Assembly: GCA_030038275.1 (NCBI GenBank)
Contig: JASHPG010000236.1
Location: forward strand, 1-43,035
Direction of reading: 5' to 3'
DNA: 43,035 nt
Source of the DNA: Candidatus Acidiferrales bacterium
GTDB lineage: Bacteria > Acidobacteriota > Terriglobia > Acidiferrales > UBA7541
The notes under the pieces are model-generated. The model was not told the DNA's origin. It saw only the letters and a program-made list of their open reading frames with translations, and searched no databases. The position numbers were made by a program, and so were the translations under genes. Positions 34,905 through 42,802 of the stretch are shown here, in pieces; the stretch's first letter is position 1; every line of letters begins with the position of its first letter.

Positions 34905-35090
34905 GTGCCCGTAGAGCTCAAGCGAGACAGCACCGGCTTCACGTACCAGCAGCGCAAGTACGGGAAAGATGAATTGTCCCGAGCCGTCGTCCTGTGCGCG
35001 ACGCACGGACACAAACAGGTGCCGGTTAATATCGATGTCATCGAGCTAGACGCGCTCTGCCAATATCGTGACAGGCTGAAAGCGGGATGA
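34905..35090 (+). CDS. probable restriction endonuclease, C-terminal catalytic fragment
   Basis: As a separate frame this is 61 residues from GTG 34905, but it is open back to about 34830 without a start codon and reads like protein (FEFNGFPPYQVPVELKR). The motif D-x(17)-E-L-K, with the Asp in GYD, fits the PD-(D/E)XK nuclease core, and the next segment FTYQQRKYGKDELSRAVVLC looks like the strand and helix after it. The stop overlaps the methyltransferase ATG in an ATGA. It is best read as the end of the gene at 34217, detached by a one-base shift. If not, it is a small coupled protein of unknown role. Confidence 0.5.
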   Translation: MPVELKRDSTGFTYQQRKYGKDELSRAVVLCATHGHKQVPVNIDVIELDALCQYRDRLKAG

Positions 35091-36607
35091 AATCTTACGA
35101 ACAGATCCGAGCCATAGGCGCCCCGATAGCCGCTGACCGCCAAGGCGCCAAACGACATTACGGCGTCCATCCTTACTTCACGCGGCGACCATTCAACGTG
35201 GTGCGGCGGTACATCGAACACTACAGCCGCGAGGGAGATCACGTACTCGACCCGTTCGGCGGTTCCGGCGTGACTGCCATCGAAGCGTTCTTATCGAACC
35301 GCACCGGCATACAGAACGACATCAATCCACTCGCAAATTTCATCGCACGAGGCATCGCCGATCTGTCGAAAGGCCGGATTTGCGATTATGTGGCTGCACT
35401 CAAGGCAATCGCTGATCGTTGTGAGCGGCGCGTTCTCGCACTCGATGAGGCAGACGATACAGCCATTACACGACTTCTTAAACGGCTACCACTGCCCGCG
35501 AATGTGCGTCTGCCTGCAAATGCAGATGTAGAGCGGTACTACGATCTTTTCTCACCGCGCCAACTTGCCGCGTTAGCGATCATCCGCGAAGCTATCGACA
35601 ATATTTCTGACCGATACGCTCGGAATGCGCTGCGTCTGGCATGGTCTGCGACACTGGCCAAGATCAACCATACTTTTCTGTCGGCAGAGGGCCGAGCCGA
35701 GTCCCGCGGAGGTTCGAGCATCTTTAGCATCTATCGATACAAGATTGCGGCTAAACCAGTTGAACTCCCACCTTGGACTACTTTCTACGAGAGAGCGGAA
35801 AATGTGCTGGCGGCAAAGGACGAGATCGATAGTGAGATTGATTATCGGAGAAGAACCGGCGGCTTCTCGGGAAAGTTCGAAACGCACGAACTTGATATCG
35901 AAGATTTACGGAGCCAGATCGCACCCGTGGATTACATCTTCACTGACCCACCCTACGGCGGACACATCTCCTACCTCGATCTATCGACGCTTTGGAATGC
36001 GTGGAATGGCACCATGCCATCGCGGAGTAACCGCGAAAGCGAACTGATTGTTGGTGGCGATCTGAATCTCTCAGAGGATATTTACCTCACCCGCTTACGT
36101 GAAAGCATTCGAACGTGCTTCGCACTATTGAAACCGAAGCGTTGGCTATCGGTGGTATTTCAGCATTGGTCCACAGCTTATTTTGATGCCATCCTAACCG
36201 CAGCGGCGGAAGCTGGTGGTGACCTGCGGGCTGCGATTTCGCAAGTTGGCGACCCAATATGGTCCATGCACAAGAAGAAAAATAAGCAGTCCGTGTTGGC
36301 TGGCGAACTAATTTTAACGTTCCTTAAAACAGGCAGGGTGAAGACGCTCGACACCAGTGAACACTTTGACGTTGAGAAGGCAGTCGCTGGCATCCTCGAT
36401 CAGACGCCAAGTGAGATCGTCTATGGCGAATACCTGCTCAACCGTATCGTCATTGACGCTTGGGAGTCAGGTGCATTAGGTTCGCTGGACATGGACCGGA
36501 CGGAATTCGTGGACATGATGGAAAGGAAAGATTGGTCCTATGATGAAAAGGCGCATCAGTGGCGGCATGCTCGTGTCGCGTCCGTGCCTTTGCTCGGGCG
36601 TGGATAG
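35087..36607 (+). CDS. site-specific DNA methyltransferase (N4/N6 type)
   Basis: A 506-residue methyltransferase. A motif X-like HPYFTRRPFNVVRRYI (28-43) precedes the SAM-binding motif I DPFGGSGVTAIEA (55-67), and the catalytic motif IV DPPYGG is at 287-292. The order X, I, long insert, IV suggests an alpha-like class with the target-recognition region in the insert. DPPY fits adenine-N6 or cytosine-N4 methylation. Both key motifs are intact, so it should be active. It is translationally coupled (ATGA) to the nuclease fragment before it, as in type II restriction-modification loci. The gene is less GC-rich than the surrounding core genes, a sign of transfer. Recognition sequence unknown. Confidence 0.87.
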   Translation: MKSYEQIRAIGAPIAADRQGAKRHYGVHPYFTRRPFNVVRRYIEHYSREGDHVLDPFGGSGVTAIEAFLSNRTGIQNDINPLANFIARGIADLSKGRICDYVAALKAIADRCERRVLALDEADDTAITRLLKRLPLPANVRLPANADVERYYDLFSPRQLAALAIIREAIDNISDRYARNALRLAWSATLAKINHTFLSAEGRAESRGGSSIFSIYRYKIAAKPVELPPWTTFYERAENVLAAKDEIDSEIDYRRRTGGFSGKFETHELDIEDLRSQIAPVDYIFTDPPYGGHISYLDLSTLWNAWNGTMPSRSNRESELIVGGDLNLSEDIYLTRLRESIRTCFALLKPKRWLSVVFQHWSTAYFDAILTAAAEAGGDLRAAISQVGDPIWSMHKKKNKQSVLAGELILTFLKTGRVKTLDTSEHFDVEKAVAGILDQTPSEIVYGEYLLNRIVIDAWESGALGSLDMDRTEFVDMMERKDWSYDEKAHQWRHARVASVPLLGRG

Positions 36608-37039
36608 AACCTAGATCAAGCAAACCGCAGTCAAGATTATTTCGCTGATTCTGTATTTGCCGGGCGGCGCAGCCGGTTAACATCTCCAATTGACGCTGCG
36701 CCGCTGACCACCGCACAACTCGTTTCTTTTCCTACGAACTTTGAAGGATAAGAACTGCTGCCGACCTGAAGGTCGCCACTACACAAGCCAATGCGTTCGT
36801 GCGGACATGTAAGATTCGGACTCGGGATGACACGTCCGGCGAAAAGCAACGGAATCGTGAACGCGATAGCGATTGATTGACAGCTCCCCTGACCGGACAT
36901 ACATTCGGCCTGCATTCGGTCCGTCGGCCTCGGCCAGGCGCAGCGCCACGGCGCGAGGTACGACACGTGCAAAAGGCACTTGACGCGAATTCAGATTAGG
37001 GTGGCAGCCGGGGATATATGGCGGTCGGCCTGGGTGCTC
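36608..37039. other. intergenic stretch before the tandem repeats
   Basis: About 430 bases without a convincing gene. It contains the small palindromic unit at 36760-36777 and no clear promoter; TTGACG at 36980 lacks a -10 at normal distance. Short frames here look random. Confidence 0.5.
36760..36777. repeat. GCCGACCTGAAGGTCGCC element, copy 1
   Basis: An 18-base unit with CGACC and GGTCG arms around TGAA. An identical copy lies at 38324-38341, on the other side of the gene at 37160. It looks like a REP-type intergenic element. Confidence 0.6.
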
Positions 37040-37144
37040 GGGCAAGCCCTTCATACGTCAGGGCAAGCCCTTTGCACGTCAGGGCAAGCCCTTTGCACGT
37101 CAGGACAGGCCCTTCCTGTGTCAGGGCAAGGCCTTCCTGTGTGA
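37040..37144. repeat. five tandem copies of a 21-bp unit
   Basis: Units start at 37040, 37061, 37082, 37103 and 37124, each 21 bases (consensus GGGCAAGCCCTTTGCACGTC plus A). Units 2 and 3 are identical; units 4 and 5 share CCTTCCTGTGT. A sixth partial unit (GGCAAGGAGG) carries the ribosome binding site of the gene at 37160. Confidence 0.92.
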
Positions 37145-37159
37145 GGCAAGGAGGAGCGA

Positions 37160-38077
37160 ATGGCTGAGCGACTAAGCAAGCATTTCGGGCGATGCGTTGT
37201 TGTGGCGCTCGCGGAGGCAACATGCTGCGCGTGTGTGCTGGCGCTGTTCGCTTCTGTCACGCCAGCTCAAAGTTGGCTGGACTTCAAGCGTCCGGCGCCC
37301 ACCGCTGCGGACTGGGATGCCATCGCCAAATTGCCTGACTTCACGGGCGTGTGGGAAGAGCCCCTGGGGTCCACTCACCTGGTTGTGTCACCCGAAGAGG
37401 CTAAACAGGGTCACGCGAAAACGACGGACCGCTCTAAATTTCCCGCTTCGTCGGTGCAGCCAACGCTGCCTCTCACGCCCGCATGGGCCGCCAAAGTGAA
37501 ACAGTTGGAAGCCCACGCCGCGCAGGACAACGTGCAGTCGAACTGCGTGCCGTACGGCATGCCAACGATCATGACCATGCCGTATCCCTACGAGTTCTTG
37601 CTGACTCCCGGACAGGTGACCATCATCGGCGAGGAAGAGCGGATGATTCGCCATATCTACACCGACGGTCGCCCGCTTCCGAAAGACCCCGATCCGACCT
37701 TTTGGGGCACGTCGGTGGGACATTGGGAAGGCGACACGCTGGTGGCCGAAACCGTGGGCTTCTCTCCGCAAACGCTGATGATATCGACTCCGCCTGTGAC
37801 GGGCCACGACATGGTGGCAGTGCCGCACAGCAACAACATGAAAATCATCGAGCGGTTTCGGCTTCTCGATCCCGACACCATGCAGGTCAAGACCACGATT
37901 ATCGATCCGGTGGCTTTGACTCGCCCGTACACGACAACACGAATCATGCACCGTTACCGGAATTGGACCATCGATGAATACATCTGCCAGGAGAACAACC
38001 GAAACTCCGTAACCAGCAGCGGCAAAGCTGAGGTAGATACCATCCCTCCCGTTCCACCGGAACTGAGTTCTAAGTAG
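37160..38077 (+). CDS. exported protein of unknown function
   Basis: A 305-residue protein. AAGGAGG lies five bases before ATG 37160. A signal peptide covers residues 1-36 (VVVALAEATCCACVLALFAS). The mature part opens with LPDFTGVWEEP and continues with NCVPYGMPTIMTMPYPYEFL, RMIRHIYTDGRPLP, GTSVGHWEGDTLVAETVGFS and EYICQENNRN, a set of motifs I recall from a widespread but uncharacterised exported family in Acidobacteria and Proteobacteria. Length is normal for that group. The unusual feature is the 21-bp tandem repeat array directly in front of it, which may affect its expression. Confidence 0.77.
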   Translation: MAERLSKHFGRCVVVALAEATCCACVLALFASVTPAQSWLDFKRPAPTAADWDAIAKLPDFTGVWEEPLGSTHLVVSPEEAKQGHAKTTDRSKFPASSVQPTLPLTPAWAAKVKQLEAHAAQDNVQSNCVPYGMPTIMTMPYPYEFLLTPGQVTIIGEEERMIRHIYTDGRPLPKDPDPTFWGTSVGHWEGDTLVAETVGFSPQTLMISTPPVTGHDMVAVPHSNNMKIIERFRLLDPDTMQVKTTIIDPVALTRPYTTTRIMHRYRNWTIDEYICQENNRNSVTSSGKAEVDTIPPVPPELSSK

Positions 38078-38238
38078 GGCCGTCGCGAACTAATACGTGG
38101 AAGTCTGGCGATGACGGGCGGCGCTCTACTTTTCCGATTCGCCGTCCCGCTCCGCTCGCTCGAATTCCTCAGAGTATTCGCAATGCGACGGACTCGGGAC
38201 GAGGGCGAGCACGCCGCGAACCGGCCGGTCAGTCGCAT

Positions 38239-38257
38239 GCCGGGCATGAAGCCCGGC
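38239..38257. repeat. hairpin GCCGGGC-ATGAA-GCCCGGC
   Basis: Seven perfect pairs around a five-base loop, followed by GCTACAGG. It has the same design (short GC-rich arms around a GAA-containing loop) as the 18-base units at 36760 and 38324. Confidence 0.6.
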
Positions 38258-38323
38258 GCTACAGGGAACCAAGTCAGCCCAAACGCGAAGGTTTTGGGAG
38301 ACCTGCCGTGCACTCCGAAAGGC

Positions 38324-38341
38324 GCCGACCTGAAGGTCGCC
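38324..38341. repeat. GCCGACCTGAAGGTCGCC element, copy 2
   Basis: Identical over 18 bases to the unit at 36760-36777 and in the same direction. Confidence 0.6.
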
Positions 38342-38498
38342 GCGACACTAGGAAGAGGCCCGCGCTAAATCCGGACCTTCGAACGCCAAAATCCGAACCC
38401 TTCGGAGATTTCGCTCAGGATGCGGCACCCGTAAGAGCTAAACCGGCGGCGGGCATCAACGACACATAAACGGCGGGTGCGAATTGAAGAAGTTCCCG

Positions 38499-38504
38499 TA
38501 TAAT
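38499..38504 (+). promoter_or_regulatory. consensus -10 TATAAT just before the YihY-like gene
   Basis: TATAAT ends 11 bases before ATG 38516, giving a leader of only four or five bases. No good -35 is seen at normal distance. Confidence 0.5.
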
Positions 38505-38515
38505 CGCGCGAAAAG

Positions 38516-39370
38516 ATGGCAGCCTTCCTGAAGAACCTTGCCGGAGCTCTTCGGCGGCTTTTCCCCGACTGTATAACCTTGGGCCAGGCGATCGCGTTCA
38601 ACATGTTCTTCGCTTTTTTCCCCCTGCTTCTGTTCGCACTGGGGCTGCTTGGCGGAACTTCACTTTTTCACGACGCGTTGCGCGAGATTCCGCGCGGGCT
38701 CGACTTGATCCTCCCTCCGGGAAGCTCGGAAGTGCTGAGCGACTATTTCGTGCGGCGGGCGGCCCATCCGGAGCGGTGGATATGGCTGGGATTGGGCGGG
38801 ACGCTGATCGCCGGGACGCAGGTAATGGTCGGATACATGGAGGGCTTCCGGTCGATTGAAGGCGATTTGACCCGGCCGGGATATTGGCGCAGGCAGATTC
38901 GCGCGCTGGTGCTGGTTTGCGTGACGATCGTGCCGATGCTGACGGTTGTGGTGCTGACCGTGTTTGGCAAGCAGACGCGGCAATGGTTGATGGTGCGCAC
39001 GCGGTCGGTGCTGCTGACGCACGAACTGGAGCTGGCGTTTTACGCGGCGGTGGTGTTCGTGCTTGCGACGGGAGTTTTGGTGCTGCTGTATCGACTTGGC
39101 CGGCCGGGACATCCGGGATTGCGATGTCTGCTGCCGGGAACGTTTGTGGCGACCGTGCTCTGGTGGGCGGCAGACATCGGATTCGGCCTGTACGTGAGGA
39201 AGGTGCCCTACGACGCGGTTTACCGCGGGCTGGCATCGGCGATCGGAATGATGCTGTGGATGTTCTTGACGGCGTTGATTGTGCTACTGGGAGCAGCCTA
39301 CAACGCGGAAGTGCGCGAGAATGGCGGCGGGCGGCGCAGGAGGCGGGGGAAGGTTAGCGTGGCTGAGTAG
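38516..39370 (+). CDS. YihY/BrkB-family inner-membrane protein
   Basis: A 284-residue protein with six hydrophobic segments and the family signature near the first (LGQAIAFNMFFAFFPLLLFA), a re-entrant-like GGTLIAGTQVMVGYMEGF, and the closing YRGLASAIGMMLWMFLTALI, LLGAAYNAEV. These were once called ribonuclease BN, but that activity belongs to another gene; the true function is probably transport or envelope-related and is not established. The C-terminus is basic (GGGRRRRRGK). A TATAAT sits 11 bases before the ATG with no ribosome binding site between, so translation may be nearly leaderless. Confidence 0.85.
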   Translation: MAAFLKNLAGALRRLFPDCITLGQAIAFNMFFAFFPLLLFALGLLGGTSLFHDALREIPRGLDLILPPGSSEVLSDYFVRRAAHPERWIWLGLGGTLIAGTQVMVGYMEGFRSIEGDLTRPGYWRRQIRALVLVCVTIVPMLTVVVLTVFGKQTRQWLMVRTRSVLLTHELELAFYAAVVFVLATGVLVLLYRLGRPGHPGLRCLLPGTFVATVLWWAADIGFGLYVRKVPYDAVYRGLASAIGMMLWMFLTALIVLLGAAYNAEVRENGGGRRRRRGKVSVAE

Positions 39371-39391
39371 CAGGCCGCGCTCGCGCGAGTC

Positions 39392-39400
39392 TGGTAAAAT
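39392..39400 (+). promoter_or_regulatory. candidate extended -10 promoter
   Basis: TGG followed by TAAAAT (39395-39400) makes an extended -10 element about 60 bases before the small gene at 39461. The -35 is weak. Confidence 0.4.
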
Positions 39401-39460
39401 GGCGCTGGCGGCAGTCGATCCCACTCCGTTGCGGCCTGGTTCAGCCGCTTAGGAGGCGCG

Positions 39461-39688
39461 ATGAGCGATATACGCGTCGAGTGCTACGCTGGTTACCGCG
39501 CGGACGAGCACCCGCAGCGATTCGTGCTCCGGGGACATGAATACGCGGTCAGCGAGCTGGATGGGCAGTGGCATTCGCCCGATGCCACGTATTTTCGCGT
39601 GCGAGCCGACGACGGGAATTATTACGTCCTGCGCCACGACGAGGGGCAGGACCGTTGGACGCTCGATGGTTTCCGCGCGGCGCGCTAG
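39461..39688 (+). CDS. small conserved-looking protein of unknown function
   Basis: A 75-residue soluble protein with TAGGAGG placed well before the ATG, which supports it being real. The sequence (VECYAGYRADEHPQRFVLRG, then YFRVRADDGNYYVLRHDEG and WTLDGFRA) suggests an all-beta fold of five or six strands, possibly a small SH3-like or beta-sandwich domain. No signal peptide. I do not recognise a named family. It lies between the YihY-like gene and the cysteine desulfurase. Confidence 0.68.
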   Translation: MSDIRVECYAGYRADEHPQRFVLRGHEYAVSELDGQWHSPDATYFRVRADDGNYYVLRHDEGQDRWTLDGFRAAR

Positions 39689-39800
39689 GGTGCTTCTAGG
39701 ACGTGTGCGTACGCCAGCGGCAGGGCGCAGCAAGCGGTCTTTGATTGGGACAGGTCTACGCCCCTACGTACCTGATTCTTCAGAGGTAGTTGAGGCTTAG

Positions 39801-40988
39801 ATGCGGGTTTACCTGGATTACAACGCGACTACGCCGGTCGATCCGGCGGTGCTCGATGCCATGCTTCCGTTTCTTCGCGAGAACTTCGCGAACGCCGGTT
39901 CCGTGCATACGCCCGGGCAGCGGGCGCGCGCAGCGGTGGATGCCGCGCGCGACTGGGTGGCCGCGCTGATTGGAGCGAAGGCGAGCGAGATCGTCTTCAC
40001 CAGCGGCGGCACCGAAGCGGATAATTTGGCGATTTATGGAGCGGTGGCGGCGTCCGCGAGGCCGCGCAAGCATGTGATCGCGAGCGCCATCGACCATCAC
40101 GCAGTTTTGCATACGTGCGAAGACCTCGAGCAGCATGACGTGGACGTCACGTTCGTTCCAGTGAGGCACGGGCCGGAGGCGCAAGGAGTTGTTGATCCGG
40201 ACGAAGTGAAGCGCGCGATCCGTCCTGAAACTGTGCTGATCACCGTGATGCACGCGAACAACGAACTGGGAACCATTCAGCCGATTGAAGAAATCAGCCA
40301 AATCGCGCGCGAAGCGGGCGTTTGCTTCCATTGCGACGCGGTGCAGTCGGCGGGGAAAATTCCGGTGGATGTGAGCCGGCTGGGCGCCGATCTACTGTCG
40401 ATTTCAGCGCACAAGTTTTGCGGACCGAAAGGCGTGGGCGCGCTGTACGTTCGCACCGGTACGGCAATCGTGCCGCGGTTTCGCGGCGGACACGCCGAAC
40501 GCGACCGGAGGCCGGGAACGGAGAACGTGCCGGGAATCGTGGGGCTGGGCAAAGCGGCGGAACTGGCGAGAGTGAAGCTGGCGGAAGATTCCGCGCGCAT
40601 CAGCGCGTTGCGCGACCGGCTTGAGACGGAGCTTCTGGACCGCATCCCTGATGCTTTCGTGAACGGCGACCCAGCGCGGCGCGTGCCGAATACTTCGAAC
40701 ATCACATTTCGCGGGGCGGGAGGCGAAGCGCTGCTGATCGCGCTCGATCTGCAAGGCATTGCGTGCTCGACGGGCGCGGCGTGCTCGTCGGGATCAACGG
40801 AGCCGTCGCACGTGCTGCTTGCGGCGGGACTTTCGCACGACGATGCGCGGTCTAGCCTGCGTTTCAGCCTGGGCCGGGCAACCACTAGCGACGAGATCGA
40901 TTATGCGATCGAGACGATTCCGGCGGTCGTCGAGCGGCTGCGCGCGATTTCTCCGCGCTCGAACGCCGCGCCTGCCCTCGCGCAGTGA
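39801..40988 (+). CDS. cysteine desulfurase (NifS/IscS family)
   Basis: A 395-residue PLP enzyme. It has YLDYNATTPVDP at the N-terminus, TSGGTEADNLA (67-77), His100 in IDHHAVLH, Asp179 in FHCDAVQSAGK, the PLP lysine Lys205 in SAHKFCGPKG, and the catalytic Cys328 in TGAACSSGSTEPSHVL, the layout of NifS/IscS-type enzymes. It removes sulfur from cysteine as an enzyme-bound persulfide. The mnmA gene starts 16 bases after it, so the sulfur is probably passed to tRNA thiolation. No iscU, iscA or iscR is seen here, which argues against a full Fe-S cluster operon. A weak binding site precedes the ATG. Confidence 0.93.
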   Translation: MRVYLDYNATTPVDPAVLDAMLPFLRENFANAGSVHTPGQRARAAVDAARDWVAALIGAKASEIVFTSGGTEADNLAIYGAVAASARPRKHVIASAIDHHAVLHTCEDLEQHDVDVTFVPVRHGPEAQGVVDPDEVKRAIRPETVLITVMHANNELGTIQPIEEISQIAREAGVCFHCDAVQSAGKIPVDVSRLGADLLSISAHKFCGPKGVGALYVRTGTAIVPRFRGGHAERDRRPGTENVPGIVGLGKAAELARVKLAEDSARISALRDRLETELLDRIPDAFVNGDPARRVPNTSNITFRGAGGEALLIALDLQGIACSTGAACSSGSTEPSHVLLAAGLSHDDARSSLRFSLGRATTSDEIDYAIETIPAVVERLRAISPRSNAAPALAQ

Positions 40989-41004
40989 TTTCTGAATTTT
41001 GACA

Positions 41005-42168
41005 ATGGCGACTGAAACACAATTCGAGCTTGGGCGTACTCCCGCGGAGTGCGCGGGCGCGCCGACAGGCACGGTAGCGGTTGCGATGTCGGGCGGCGTG
41101 GACAGCTCCACGGTGGCGGCAATGCTGTGCGAAAGCGGCCGCGCGGTGGTTGGATTGACGATGCAGCTCTGGAACCAGCGGCGGCTGCCGCGGCTTCAAG
41201 GCGATGGACCGTCGCCGCATCGTTGCTGCTCGCTGGACGACGTGTACGACGCGCGACGCGTGGCCGAGCAACTGGGTATTCCGTTTTACGTGGTGAATTT
41301 CGAGCGCGCGTTCGAAGAGACGGTGGTGCGTCCATTCGTGGAGGATTATCTTGCCGGGCGCACTCCGATTCCATGCACGCGCTGCAACAACGATGTGAAA
41401 TTCGCAGAGTTGTTGACGACGGCGCGGCAGATTGGCGCGGAGCGCATTGCCACCGGCCACTACGCGCGCGTGCAGCTGAATCGCGAGACGGGCCGTTACG
41501 AATTGCTCCGCGCGATGGATGAATCGAAGGACCAGACGTATTTTCTTTTCGGTTTGACGCAAGAACAGCTCGGGCGCGCGGAATTTCCGCTGGGCGAGTT
41601 GACGAAGCATGAGGTGCGGCAAATCGCGCGGAGACTGGCGGTGCCCGTTGCCGAAAAGCCCGAAAGCCAGGAAATTTGCTTCGTGCCTTCGGGCAGTTAC
41701 GTTCGATTCATCGAAAGCTACTTGGAAGAGCAGGGAAGTGCACAGGTTGCCGTGCCAGGCGAGATAGTTCTCACGTCCGGCGAGGTTGTCGGGCGGCACG
41801 AAGGGCTGCATCATTACACGGTGGGACAGCGACGCGGGCTTGGCGTCGCGGTCGGGCGTCCCGTTTTCGTCGTGGCGCTGGACCGCGAGCGAAACCGGTT
41901 AGTGCTCGGAGAAGACGCCGAGTTGCGAAGCGGCACGTGCGAAGTTCGCGACGTGAACTGGATCGCGTGGGAGCAACCGGATGGCCCGGTCGAGGCCCAG
42001 GCGCGTATCCGTAACCGGCACGAACCGGCGGAGGCGATCGTCACCGCGCTTTCTAAGAACACCGCGCGCGTGGATTTTTGTGAGCCACAGCGGGCGATTA
42101 CTCCGGGGCAAGCGGCTGTGTTTTATGCGGGCGAGCGAGTGCTGGGGGGCGGCTGGATTTCGAAGTAG
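41005..42168 (+). CDS. mnmA: tRNA-specific 2-thiouridylase MnmA
   Basis: A 387-residue tRNA thiolase. The PP-loop ATP motif MSGGVDSS is at 28-35, the catalytic Cys in IPCTRCNND at 124 and the second Cys in EICFVPSG at 225; GHYARV (151-156) and DQTYFLFGL are also typical. It uses ATP and a persulfide sulfur to make 2-thiouridine at tRNA wobble position 34. An [15 protein letters not shown] segment (73-87) marks the subgroup found in Acidobacteria-like genomes. ATG 41005 is chosen over TTG 40999. It lies directly after a cysteine desulfurase, its likely sulfur source. Confidence 0.94.
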   Translation: MATETQFELGRTPAECAGAPTGTVAVAMSGGVDSSTVAAMLCESGRAVVGLTMQLWNQRRLPRLQGDGPSPHRCCSLDDVYDARRVAEQLGIPFYVVNFERAFEETVVRPFVEDYLAGRTPIPCTRCNNDVKFAELLTTARQIGAERIATGHYARVQLNRETGRYELLRAMDESKDQTYFLFGLTQEQLGRAEFPLGELTKHEVRQIARRLAVPVAEKPESQEICFVPSGSYVRFIESYLEEQGSAQVAVPGEIVLTSGEVVGRHEGLHHYTVGQRRGLGVAVGRPVFVVALDRERNRLVLGEDAELRSGTCEVRDVNWIAWEQPDGPVEAQARIRNRHEPAEAIVTALSKNTARVDFCEPQRAITPGQAAVFYAGERVLGGGWISK

Positions 42169-42280
42169 CAGAGGTACACGTTGAACACGAGCAGGATCCT
42201 CCCTGCGTCGCGAAACGCGTGCGACTCCGGTCGGAAATGACAAGCTTCTACCGTCTTGCGAGGAAAGAGAGAGCTACCGG

Positions 42281-42787
42281 TTAAATGAAGAGTTCTTCGT
42301 CCTGGGTGGCGCCTTCGCCGTCTTTTTCGCGCCCCGGCTTGCGAAGGAATTCCAGTCCTGCTTTGATACCCTTAACGACCGCCGACACCTGATTGACAGG
42401 TTCCCACAGCCTGCGCCGGAAAGTAGATCCCGCTTCTTCAATCACTTCGAGCGTGCCGGTGAGGATTTGATCGGCGCGAATGATCTGGGCACGCAAGCGT
42501 TCGGTGGCTTCGGTGACCACGCGGTCGGCTTTCTGCGCCTGTCCGCGGGCAAGGCGCGTCAACTCGGCCGCGTCGCCCATGATGCTGGCGATGCGGTCTT
42601 CGGAGTTTTCAAGGATCCGGTTGGTGCGCTGCAGGATGGGGTTGATTTTGTCCTGCATTTCCTTGCCCATGCGCATGAAGGTGGTCACCGCCAGCCGCAC
42701 TTGTACGAACATCGCGACCAGGATGCACATCTGGATGAAGATCGCGAGCGCGGCTATAACGATGAATGCTTCGAGCCAGCCGGACAT
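42281..42787 (-). CDS. membrane-anchored coiled-coil protein (DUF948-like)
   Basis: A 168-residue protein. ATG 42787 is chosen because GGAGG lies five bases before it; the frame's further start at 42799 is a TTG that overlaps that site. One membrane span at about 6-28 (AFIVIAALAIFIQMCILVAM) is followed by a long helical, probably coiled-coil region (NRILENSEDRIASIM, LTRLARGQAQKADRVVTEAT). This is the layout of DUF948-like general stress proteins, often beside YtxH genes as here. The C-terminus is acidic and ends EELFI. It lies 15 bases downstream of the YtxH gene, so the two form an operon. Confidence 0.78.
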   Translation of the reverse strand: MSGWLEAFIVIAALAIFIQMCILVAMFVQVRLAVTTFMRMGKEMQDKINPILQRTNRILENSEDRIASIMGDAAELTRLARGQAQKADRVVTEATERLRAQIIRADQILTGTLEVIEEAGSTFRRRLWEPVNQVSAVVKGIKAGLEFLRKPGREKDGEGATQDEELFI

Positions 42788-42802
42788 TGCTTCCTCCAAC
42801 TT

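Larger units (their letters stand above)
38078..38498. other. intergenic stretch with palindromic elements
   Basis: About 420 bases with no convincing gene. It contains GCCGGGC-ATGAA-GCCCGGC (38239-38257) and the second copy of the 18-base unit (38324-38341). Confidence 0.5.

Noticed and set aside
37040-37144. CRISPR array
   Set aside because: The 21-bp units are directly adjacent, with no spacers, and no cas genes are near.
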